Below, piece by piece: positions 16,780 through 24,336 of a stretch of 64,000 nt of DNA; the stretch's first letter is position 1, and each line of letters opens with the position of its first letter. The notes below the pieces were generated by a model. That model had not been told where the DNA came from, searched no databases, and was given only the letters and a program-made list of their open reading frames with translations. Position numbers and translations under genes: made by a program. This DNA comes from Saprospiraceae bacterium (GTDB lineage: Bacteria > Bacteroidota > Bacteroidia > Chitinophagales > Saprospiraceae): contig JADJXD010000001.1 of NCBI GenBank assembly GCA_016715985.1, forward strand, positions 1,364,001-1,428,000, given 5' to 3'.

Positions 16780-18099
16780 TTATTTGCAGCCCATATCGTT
16801 CTTGGAAATCGGGTCATTATTTGGAAAACACAAACCGGAAATAACTTTCTCAGGAACGTATCTTTTCAGATTGGGGTCACGAAGTCCATTCTTTACAAAC
16901 TCAGCAACATCCGCTACTTCCTGATCTGAAAGCCCCAGTGGTCTGATGAAGTACGATAATTGTTCTTTTGGCACTCTTTTGTTTTCGGGAATACCATCAT
17001 TAAAGTATTTCACGACATCTTCGAGTGTTTCTTTGCTACCACCATGAAAGTATGGACCGCTATCACCCAAATTGTATAATTGAGGTGTTCTGAATTTAAA
17101 CATATCTGCTTCTCTGCCCGTAAATCCCCCTCTACCCAGATTTCTCCTGTCATTGGGTCCTGTTTTCAGACCTCCATGTTCATACAAGTCATCCACTGCC
17201 AAAGCTTCGAATCTCATAGAACCCAGATTTTTCTCAAAATGGCACCCATTACATCCTGCTTTTCCAAAAAACAGGACAGCTCCTCTCTTTTGTTGTTCTG
17301 TCATTGCTGTAATCTCTCCTTTCAGCCATTTCTGAAATGGTGCCTGATTGGTTACTAACTGACGTAAGTATGCAGAAATAGCAAAACTGGCAGCCCTTCT
17401 GGAATATCGATCTTCTTCATTCATATCCGGAAATGCTTCATCAAAAAGTGCTTTATATCCTGCATTCGTGATGATTTCCTTGGTATAATTCATTCTATGT
17501 ACAATAAGTCCTTCGATATTCTGCCCTTCCAATGCACCTAATCTTTCTTCATTTCTTTTGGTGCCGGGATCAAAGACACCCCACATTTCTTCTGTACCCT
17601 GATTCAAGCCTTCAGAACCAAAAGAACCATTCCACATAGTATTCTCTACAAATGCAGTATTTAAAACAGCAAGTGGTCTCGCACCCTGGGCATCTATGCT
17701 GTCATTATGATACAATGGATATTTTATCCTTTTTTCACCCTGTACTCCAAATCCATAGCCACCATCTGCTACACCCTGCATTCTGCCTGGTCTGAAACCA
17801 GCTTCAGGGACATGGCAACTTGAACAAGTGAAAGTAAATTTTTGCTCGGGAAGTTTATTTTCATTTGCAAACACTGGCTCAAAAAACAATAGTTTTCCGA
17901 GTTGAATTTTTTCTTTGGTTAATGGATTAACGGGAGATTGTGGAATGGAAGCATAATCATTCTCATCCGGTAAAATAAGGTGCTCCTTGTTACCAATCAG
18001 TTTTGACAATTTATTATCAAGTTCAGGTAAACCTTCATGTACACAACTTGAAATGGAAAACAATATAATAGCCGCAAAGAAAAGTTTGATTCTTATCAT
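16780..18099 (-). CDS. Di-haem cytochrome c peroxidase (CCP/MauG family)
   Basis: A 439-residue lipoprotein (lipidated Cys19 in FSISSC) with two haem-binding motifs, CSSCH at 92-96 and CNGCH at 283-287. Family landmarks include IQLGKLLFFEPVF, RPLAVLNTAF, FAISAYLRQLVT, GAVLFFGKAGCNGCH and FRTPQLYNLGDSGPYFHGGS. The family reduces periplasmic hydrogen peroxide with electrons from small cytochromes, or oxidises protein residues in the MauG branch. The length is normal to slightly long because of an insertion at 115-135. Convergent to the LytTR regulator and close to the haem lipoproteins, it may be the terminal acceptor of that locus. It has its own good promoter. Confidence 0.92.
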   Translation of the reverse strand: MIRIKLFFAAIILFSISSCVHEGLPELDNKLSKLIGNKEHLILPDENDYASIPQSPVNPLTKEKIQLGKLLFFEPVFANENKLPEQKFTFTCSSCHVPEAGFRPGRMQGVADGGYGFGVQGEKRIKYPLYHNDSIDAQGARPLAVLNTAFVENTMWNGSFGSEGLNQGTEEMWGVFDPGTKRNEERLGALEGQNIEGLIVHRMNYTKEIITNAGYKALFDEAFPDMNEEDRYSRRAASFAISAYLRQLVTNQAPFQKWLKGEITAMTEQQKRGAVLFFGKAGCNGCHFEKNLGSMRFEALAVDDLYEHGGLKTGPNDRRNLGRGGFTGREADMFKFRTPQLYNLGDSGPYFHGGSKETLEDVVKYFNDGIPENKRVPKEQLSYFIRPLGLSDQEVADVAEFVKNGLRDPNLKRYVPEKVISGLCFPNNDPISKNDMGCK

Positions 18100-18456
18100 A
18101 AGTCATAGAGATTTAAAAAACAGATGCAAAAATAGTGCTAAATTTCACATTACCAAGATTTTAGCCCATGATATAAATCATTTTAACCACCTTTTAGTGT
18201 GAAATGTGCAAAATCCGACATTAAACGTAGGTAAAATGGAATGAACCCGGTCAGAAAAAAGTATTCTAACAGAACTAAAAAAAGCCAGGCAAGAATCCCC
18301 TCCGAAAATATAATCTGAATTCAAACGTTTTTTACCTTAAACCTACAGGGCGACGGTTGATTTTCAATGAAGTAGAAATCAGCGTGTTTCTTTTTTTAAC
18401 CTAAAGACTTTTCGGAGTGACTTAAACATAAATTTTTTAATCGATATCAGATTTAA
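18100..18456. other. Intergenic spacer between peroxidase and ABC permease genes
   Basis: 357 bp. It contains the peroxidase promoter at its left end. The remainder (18160-18456) shows no reading frame, repeat or strong hairpin that I can support. Confidence 0.5.
18127..18156 (-). promoter_or_regulatory. Promoter of the cytochrome c peroxidase gene
   Basis: On the minus strand TTG (18156-18154) and TATTTTTG (18134-18127) are 19 bp apart, an exact match to the Bacteroidota consensus. The leader is about 22 nt. I found no TGAACRGG-type repeat nearby, so control by the adjacent LytTR regulator is not supported here. Confidence 0.6.
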
Positions 18457-20988
18457 TCAATCTGTTTCTTTTCTCAATACTTCCAGCGGAGGACTATTGA
18501 CAATGTCCCTGCTGTGAAACAATCCTGTCAAAACAGTAATGATAATTAGACCTGAAGTAATTGCAAATACAGACCACCAGTCAATAGAAAAGTCTAATTT
18601 TAGTTGAAATTTTGTGATCGCATAACTTACCAATAGTGATATCAATACTCCAGTGAGCGCTGAGAGTGTACCTAAAATAAAATATTCTATTGCATTTATG
18701 CTGAAAATCTGTGATTTTGATGCACCCAATGTCCTTAACAATACGCTTTCTTTGAGCCTTTGATACTTACTAAGAGTCAGAGAACTTATAAGAACAATAA
18801 ATCCTGTAAGCAGACTGAAAATCGCCATAAACCGGATGATAAAAGAAACTTTTTTCAATATTTCATTTACAGATCGAAGAATAGTTGTCAGATCAACTAC
18901 CGATATATTGGGAAAAGCTTTGACGACAGATGTTCTGTAAGTTGTCATGGTTTCAGTATCCGGAGTTTTAGTCACCAATACCTGAAATTGTGGTGCTTCT
19001 TCCAATACGCCTGTAGGAAAAACGATAAAAAATCGGGTTGATAAATTTCTGAACTCAATTTCCCTTGTACTGCCAACATAGGTGACAATTCGGGTGCCCT
19101 GCACATTAAAAACAAGCTCATCTCCGATATGAAGGTCCAAAGCTTCTGCAAATGTTGTTCCCAGCGATACAAAGATACTGTCACCCATGCCTTTGTATTT
19201 TTTTAATGTACCCTCTATCAATATTTCATCATTATCAATCGTATCTCTGTATGTCACTCTTGCTTCTCTATTGGCTGCCCACCTCCCGGAGGTCATAGTG
19301 CTGTCTGCCATCCACTCCGTTTTAGCTTTACCTTTCCAACCGTCAATTTTCATGGTCACCACCGGTACTTCCTGGATGATCGGCAGACCATTGTCTATCG
19401 TCATTTTTTTCAAATCGGTCATCTGATTGCTTTCAATTCCATAAATGATCATATTCGGTTGTTTGCCTTCATCCATCAATGCTACATTGGACAATAAGAT
19501 GCTTTGCAAAATCACAAGTGTTGTCAGGACGGCGGTACCCATTCCTATGGTGACCATGATCGCAGAAGTCTGATTGTCAGGTCGAAACAAATTAGAAATA
19601 CCTTGCTTTACAACAAAACCAGCATTTTCCGGTGTAAATCTCTGAAGTAAATAAGTAAGTAACCGGGCAAAACCACTCAAAATCAAATAAGCCAAAACGA
19701 TCACAGATATAAAAACACCTGACGTTAAAAAAGAGCCTGTGAGCATCCATAAAAATGAAAAAATTACAATAAAGATAAGCCCATATACAACAAAAGCGGC
19801 TTTATCTCTCACCTTTACTTCCCCTTCTACTGTGGATCTCAAAGTAAGTAAAGGGCTTACATTCCGAATCGAAATCAAAGGAAGTAAAGCAAACAATGCC
19901 GTTACGGACAAACCTATCAAAATTCCTTCAGAAATAGCCCGAAATGACAATTCCGGTTCCACACTGACCGGCAGAAAATCTTTTAATAGTAATGGTAAAG
20001 CTGTCTGTATCAATACTCCGCCGATTGCCCCCACCAGAACTCCAAAACATCCGAGTACCATGATCTGAATAAAATAAACCAGAAATGCGTCTTTAGGTTT
20101 CATTCCAATGCAACGCAACAAAGCGATGGAATTAATCTTAGACTTTATGTAAATCCACACACTTGAAGCCACTCCGATACAACCCAACAAAAGTGCCACA
20201 ATAGCCACCAGATTGAGAAAATCATTCAAAAATCCAAATGCTCTGTTCAGATTGGCTTTGCGGTCAGTGATGGTTTCTGCCCGAAGATTGTCTGATTTGA
20301 AAAATTTCTTCTTTTCTGTCTTCCATTTTTCAATATCAAAGTCTTTTGGAACTTTATAATAGTATGCATAGTTGATCAGACTTCCCGGTCTTTCCAAGTC
20401 GGTATCTTCCAGATATTTCATATCAATAAAAATAGTAGGAGCAACCGAAGATGACATGCCGATACTTCCGGTAGAACTTTCCAACAATCCTTCAACCGGA
20501 AATTCCGTTTCTCCTATTTTCACAGTATCCCCTACTTTCAACCCGTGCTGAAGGCTCAGGCTTTTGTCCACCAATGCAACCGGCCCCTGACGATATGTTT
20601 TGGCGGCTTCGGATGGTTCGGTTTTTATTTTGCCGTAAAATGGAAAATCGCCCTGCAAAGCCTTCAATCTGATGAACTGAGTTTCGTCTGACTTTGGGAT
20701 ATAAACCATTGTCAGCATTTCCTTTTCCATTGCTTTTTCGCCCGGCAATGAATCAAGTACTGAAAGTAATTCTGGTTCTGTTTCTTTATTTCCGGTGACA
20801 GCAAGGTCTGCACCCAATAGTGTTGCAGCTTCTCTTTCGATTTCATTTCTCAGATTGTAATTGAAGGAATTGATGGCAACCAAAGCAGCCACGCCAAGTA
20901 CGATCGACGACATAAACAGAGCTAATTTGTATCTGTTTTTGCGGCTATCCCGAAATGCAAGGCTAAAGTAAAATATAATTTTGTCCAT
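18457..20988 (-). CDS. ABC transporter permease, YbbP/FtsX type
   Basis: An 843-residue inner-membrane protein with the arrangement of the YbbP family. It has one N-terminal membrane segment (about 22-42) and a large periplasmic domain. A first FtsX block of three segments (about 255-385) is followed by two further segments and a second periplasmic domain, and a second FtsX block (about 715-835) closes the protein. LLGCIGVASSVWIYIKSKI and the RLKESVLLRTLGASKSQIF motif of FtsX permeases are visible. Partners are the ATPase encoded directly upstream (3 bp gap). Such exporters extract hydrophobic substrates or work on lipoproteins and do not import nutrients. The gene order with the divergent esterase matches ybbP-ybbA-tesA in E. 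coli. Confidence 0.88.
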   Translation of the reverse strand: MDKIIFYFSLAFRDSRKNRYKLALFMSSIVLGVAALVAINSFNYNLRNEIEREAATLLGADLAVTGNKETEPELLSVLDSLPGEKAMEKEMLTMVYIPKSDETQFIRLKALQGDFPFYGKIKTEPSEAAKTYRQGPVALVDKSLSLQHGLKVGDTVKIGETEFPVEGLLESSTGSIGMSSSVAPTIFIDMKYLEDTDLERPGSLINYAYYYKVPKDFDIEKWKTEKKKFFKSDNLRAETITDRKANLNRAFGFLNDFLNLVAIVALLLGCIGVASSVWIYIKSKINSIALLRCIGMKPKDAFLVYFIQIMVLGCFGVLVGAIGGVLIQTALPLLLKDFLPVSVEPELSFRAISEGILIGLSVTALFALLPLISIRNVSPLLTLRSTVEGEVKVRDKAAFVVYGLIFIVIFSFLWMLTGSFLTSGVFISVIVLAYLILSGFARLLTYLLQRFTPENAGFVVKQGISNLFRPDNQTSAIMVTIGMGTAVLTTLVILQSILLSNVALMDEGKQPNMIIYGIESNQMTDLKKMTIDNGLPIIQEVPVVTMKIDGWKGKAKTEWMADSTMTSGRWAANREARVTYRDTIDNDEILIEGTLKKYKGMGDSIFVSLGTTFAEALDLHIGDELVFNVQGTRIVTYVGSTREIEFRNLSTRFFIVFPTGVLEEAPQFQVLVTKTPDTETMTTYRTSVVKAFPNISVVDLTTILRSVNEILKKVSFIIRFMAIFSLLTGFIVLISSLTLSKYQRLKESVLLRTLGASKSQIFSINAIEYFILGTLSALTGVLISLLVSYAITKFQLKLDFSIDWWSVFAITSGLIIITVLTGLFHSRDIVNSPPLEVLRKETD

Positions 20989-20991
20989 CTG

Positions 20992-21690
20992 CTATACTGT
21001 AGTTGAAATGGATGACCGCTCATCTGAAACTATCTTACCGGATTTCAATTTTATAATCCGGCCGGTTCGGGCAGCTAATTCCGGATTGTGGGTCACAATA
21101 ATTAAAGTGGTGCCAAAATCCCTGTTGAGATCAAACATCAAACTTTCAATGGTATCTCCCGTTTCGGTGTCCAGATTACCGGTGGGCTCATCCGCAAATA
21201 AAATGCCGGGCTTATTGATAAATGCACGGGCCAAAGCCACCCTTTGTTGTTCTCCCCCTGAAAGTTGCGAAGGATAGTGAGATACTCTGTCACCCAACCC
21301 TACCCTTTGAAGTAGATTTATCGCTTCCTTATCAACACCTTTTTTTCCTTGTAATTCAAGTGGAAGTTTGACATTTTCCAATGCTGTCAGACTGGGCAGT
21401 AGCTGGAAATTCTGAAAAATAAATCCGATATGTTTGTTCCGGAGTATTGCTCTTTCATCTTCTGAAAGGGGCTGAAGTTTTGTATCCAGAATAGTGATAT
21501 CGCCGGATGTCGGATTGTCCAAACCGGCACATAAACCTAAGAGTGTGGTTTTCCCGCTACCGGAAGGGCCGGTTATGGCAACTGTTTCACCTGAATGAAT
21601 AGAAAAATTGATATCATCCAATACAGTCAGCACTCTGCTGCCACTGTTGTATTGCATATTTAAATTTTCAACGGATAGTATGACTGACAT
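20992..21690 (-). CDS. ABC transporter ATP-binding protein, YbbA/LolD type
   Basis: A 232-residue ATPase with Walker A GPSGSGKTTL (40-49), Q-loop region FIFQNFQLLPSLTALENV, signature LSGGEQQRVALARA, Walker B ILFADEPTGNLD and the switch His in IIVTHNPELA. The LPSLTA and EPTGNLD versions place it in the MacB/LolD/YbbA group. It powers the permease encoded 3 bp downstream, with which it forms a two-gene operon reading leftward. The family is complete at this length. It is divergent from the SGNH esterase gene at 21971. Confidence 0.93.
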   Translation of the reverse strand: MSVILSVENLNMQYNSGSRVLTVLDDINFSIHSGETVAITGPSGSGKTTLLGLCAGLDNPTSGDITILDTKLQPLSEDERAILRNKHIGFIFQNFQLLPSLTALENVKLPLELQGKKGVDKEAINLLQRVGLGDRVSHYPSQLSGGEQQRVALARAFINKPGILFADEPTGNLDTETGDTIESLMFDLNRDFGTTLIIVTHNPELAARTGRIIKLKSGKIVSDERSSISTTV

Positions 21691-21857
21691 AAAATATTTT
21701 AATTATAAAACTCTTTTGTTGATAATGCGGTTAGTTGAAAGAAAAACATTCAAAAATAAAGTTATACTATCATTTTAGGTAAATTTAGTTTAAATCATTG
21801 AAGCTCAGGTCATGTATTTAGGGAAAGAAGGGAAAAATGGCAGTAAAAAACGCCTTT

Positions 21858-21891
21858 CTTTGCCCCCGACCCCTAAAGGGGAGTCCTGCCC
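21858..21891. repeat. Copy of the palindromic repeat module 1
   Basis: A 34-bp sequence containing CCCCCGACCCCTAAAGGGGA. It is matched at 33 of 34 positions by the reverse complement of 53127-53160 and more loosely by 1607-1630. It lies 79 bp before the esterase start. Confidence 0.6.
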
Positions 21892-21970
21892 GCTTCATCA
21901 ACAAAAATTTACTACTAACATTACAGTAGAACCAAAAATAAACATTCGTAAATTCACAAAACATCATTTT

Positions 21971-22672
21971 ATGCGAAATTCAGGATATCTTTTTTTAATT
22001 AGTTTTATCTATCTTCTTTCAGCATGTCAACCTAAACAAGAATCAGTACAACAAGTTGACGCTGATGCGGATAATAAGGATAAAAACAGCCAAACCGTAT
22101 ATCAGGAGTCTGAAAAGAACGACGTCCGTTATATTCTGTTTTATGGCAACAGCCTTACCGCCGGTTATGGTCTCGATGAAGATAAAGCCTTTCCTGCATT
22201 AATACAAAAACGCATTGATAGTCTGAATCTGAAATATACCGTCATCAATGCAGGATTGAGTGGAGAAACGACATCCGGAGGCTTGAACCGCATCACTTGG
22301 GTATTGAAACAAAAGGTTGATGTATTTGTACTGGAATTAGGAGCCAATGATGTACTCAGAGGTTTGGATCTCAAAGAAACCGAATCAAATCTCAGCGCCA
22401 TCATTGACAAAGTACTCGAATCAAATCCGAATACCAAAATTATATTGGCGGGTATGCAGGCACCACCAAATATGGGAACAGAATACACCAGAACATTTGC
22501 TTCCATCTTCCCGAAACTTGCAAAAAAGTATAACGCCGCACTTATTCCGTTCCTTCTGGAGGATGTCGCATCCATCCCGGCATTAAATCTTGCCGACGGC
22601 AAACATCCCAATGAAGAGGGACAGAAGATAGTATGTGAAAATGTGTGGCGTGTTTTGGAACAGGTGTTGTAA
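21971..22672 (+). CDS. SGNH-hydrolase lipoprotein, TesA-like arylesterase/lysophospholipase
   Basis: The start is placed at the ATG at 21971, which gives a lipoprotein signal (Cys19 in YLLSAC). An in-frame ATG at 21812 would instead add 53 residues translated from the repeat element. Of 233 residues, the catalytic domain runs from about 53 to 232: block I FYGNSLTAGYG with nucleophile Ser61 (GNSL in place of GDSL), block II Gly in NAGLSGETT, block III LELGANDVLRG and block V LADGKHPNEEG with Asp209 and His212. The family hydrolyses thioesters, aryl esters and lysophospholipids in the periplasm. It stands divergently next to the YbbA/YbbP-type exporter, as tesA does in E. coli, which supports the assignment. 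Confidence 0.9.
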   Translation: MRNSGYLFLISFIYLLSACQPKQESVQQVDADADNKDKNSQTVYQESEKNDVRYILFYGNSLTAGYGLDEDKAFPALIQKRIDSLNLKYTVINAGLSGETTSGGLNRITWVLKQKVDVFVLELGANDVLRGLDLKETESNLSAIIDKVLESNPNTKIILAGMQAPPNMGTEYTRTFASIFPKLAKKYNAALIPFLLEDVASIPALNLADGKHPNEEGQKIVCENVWRVLEQVL

Positions 22673-22702
22673 GGCTTAGACTGTTTTTTTGCTTATTATT
22701 TT

Positions 22703-23620
22703 TTATTCATCAAAATAATCAGAATCAATTTTTTTAACATCGTACGTTGATTGAGTTGATAATCCAACATTAAATTCGAACATTAAATCAGTTAGCCTAG
22801 CTCCATCAATCAATATAATTCTATGTTCAATATTATTTACAAAATCATGCGCACTCTGAGGAAAGCTTGAAGTTGTAATAAAAATTCCCTTCCTGGCTTT
22901 TTTTGATAGCAAAGCACCAGCAAAATCTCTAATCTCTCTGACAGGTACAACATTTTCCCATCTTTTTGCTTGAATATAAATTGTGTCAAGTCCTAGTTTA
23001 TCTTCTTTTATTATTCCATCAATTCCTCCATCCCCAGTTTTCCCTAAAGCTTTCCCAGCATCTTTTCTTGAACCCCCATATCCCATTTTTGTCAACATGT
23101 CAACAACTAACTTTTCAAAAAATGACGGAGAACAACTTTTAATTGTATCAAGCAGATCTCTGGATAAATCATTTTTTATTTTAAAATATGCGTATTCAAG
23201 AGCTTCCTCAGGAGTTTTGTTTGAATCAATACTCTCTATATTCTCAATAACTGAGTTGTCGGTTTCGTTTTTAGTACCGATAGATTGTTTAAACTCATTG
23301 AATGCTGGAAATTTTTCTAAATCTCTTGTCCTAAGTTCCAGTGGATTTGATTTTAAAAAATTTAACCCATCATCAGTTATTCGATATGAACCTCTTTTTT
23401 CCGTTTTCAATAGATTGGCTTTTTGTAAATAGAATTTCGCCCAACCTACACGATTGTCAAAAACAGCTTGACTTCCGCTTGGCAATAGTTCTTTTTTATC
23501 AGAATCACTCAATTGAAAATGGCTTTGAAGTATTTCAATTAATTCTCTAAGTCTATGTGCTTTCTCATCACTCATTGTCTTCAAGAGTGGAAGCATTATG
23601 GTTTGATAGTCCGGAATCAT
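22703..23620 (-). CDS. Mrr-type restriction endonuclease
   Basis: A 305-residue protein with an Mrr N-terminal winged-helix domain (about 1-92, including VGWAKFYLQKANLLKTEKRGSY). A linker is followed by a PD-(D/E)xK nuclease domain (about 165-285). The nuclease residues are visible: Glu169 in FFEKLV, Asp201 in GDGGIDGII, and Gln217/Lys219 in YIQAKRW. Mrr proteins cut DNA carrying foreign methylation, or act as the nuclease of type II-like systems. Here the gene follows an adenine methyltransferase gene on the same strand, with one unknown gene between, so it may be its restriction partner. The gap to the preceding gene is 111 bp, so it could have its own promoter. Confidence 0.87.
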   Translation of the reverse strand: MIPDYQTIMLPLLKTMSDEKAHRLRELIEILQSHFQLSDSDKKELLPSGSQAVFDNRVGWAKFYLQKANLLKTEKRGSYRITDDGLNFLKSNPLELRTRDLEKFPAFNEFKQSIGTKNETDNSVIENIESIDSNKTPEEALEYAYFKIKNDLSRDLLDTIKSCSPSFFEKLVVDMLTKMGYGGSRKDAGKALGKTGDGGIDGIIKEDKLGLDTIYIQAKRWENVVPVREIRDFAGALLSKKARKGIFITTSSFPQSAHDFVNNIEHRIILIDGARLTDLMFEFNVGLSTQSTYDVKKIDSDYFDE

Positions 23621-23731
23621 TATTCTTATTGTGTTATTTTAAGAGTTGTTCTAAAATCTGTTGTAACGATTTAGATATACGGAGTAGGTGAGGAACGAGC
23701 CTATTTCATATCTATTGTTGTATAGCGTATT

Positions 23732-24331
23732 TCAATTATTAAGTTCATATTTGATATGTTCCAGCAAGCCCTCCAGCCAAGCAACTACTTTAGACGCATC
23801 TTCAATTTTATGAACTGGTGATATTTGGTTTTGCCAGTTACCAGACATTGCGAAATGAATCTTCTTAGTATCAAATACCTCGGCTTGAACTACATCATAA
23901 TTTTCAAAACCAATTTTTTCTTTTTCATCTTTGTGGTTGGTGAAATCACTAAATCTATCGTAAATGGCATTGTCTCTAGTTATATGCCAATGAGGTTGTG
24001 GTCTACTTTCACTATCTTTATAGTAATCATCCCATTCTGCCCTGAATAGTTGATTTTTCCTACTGTCATTTTCTTGACCATGAAAAATTGATGTTGAAAT
24101 TAGTTTATGTGTATAATTTTGTAAAAATCGAATTTCGATATAGATATAGAAATCAGCAAACCAATGGATTACTTTTATTTCTTCTGGATAATCCCCTCTA
24201 AAATTAATTGCTTGACTTGTTCCTTGTAGTCTGAAAATACCTAACTGCTTTGAGTCAAGTGGTTCAAATCGTAAATTGAGATAATTTTTTAAAAATTTGT
24301 TTAACTCTTCTATGATTTGTTTTTCAAGCAT
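23732..24331 (-). CDS. Uncharacterised protein between methyltransferase and Mrr nuclease
   Basis: A 199-residue protein that I do not recognise. It has no signal peptide or membrane segment. It contains alternating strand-like stretches (YIYIEIRFLQ, VQAEVFDTKKIHFAMSG) and a motif RPQPHWHITRDN at about 110-121 whose two His could be functional. The C-terminus (VVAWLEGLLEHIKYEL) is a predicted helix. It starts 5 bp after the methyltransferase stop, so the two are co-transcribed. Its constant position inside a restriction cassette suggests an accessory role, such as a specificity or control factor; that is inference from context only. Confidence 0.7.
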   Translation of the reverse strand: MLEKQIIEELNKFLKNYLNLRFEPLDSKQLGIFRLQGTSQAINFRGDYPEEIKVIHWFADFYIYIEIRFLQNYTHKLISTSIFHGQENDSRKNQLFRAEWDDYYKDSESRPQPHWHITRDNAIYDRFSDFTNHKDEKEKIGFENYDVVQAEVFDTKKIHFAMSGNWQNQISPVHKIEDASKVVAWLEGLLEHIKYELNN

Positions 24332-24336
24332 AGAAT

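Noticed and set aside
18241..18252. TGAACCCG as a LytTR half-site before the peroxidase gene
   Set aside because: Single, poorly matching and in the wrong orientation; no partner at 21 bp.
21812..21970. 53-codon N-terminal extension of the esterase
   Set aside because: It would be translated from the palindromic repeat and would bury the lipoprotein signal peptide.
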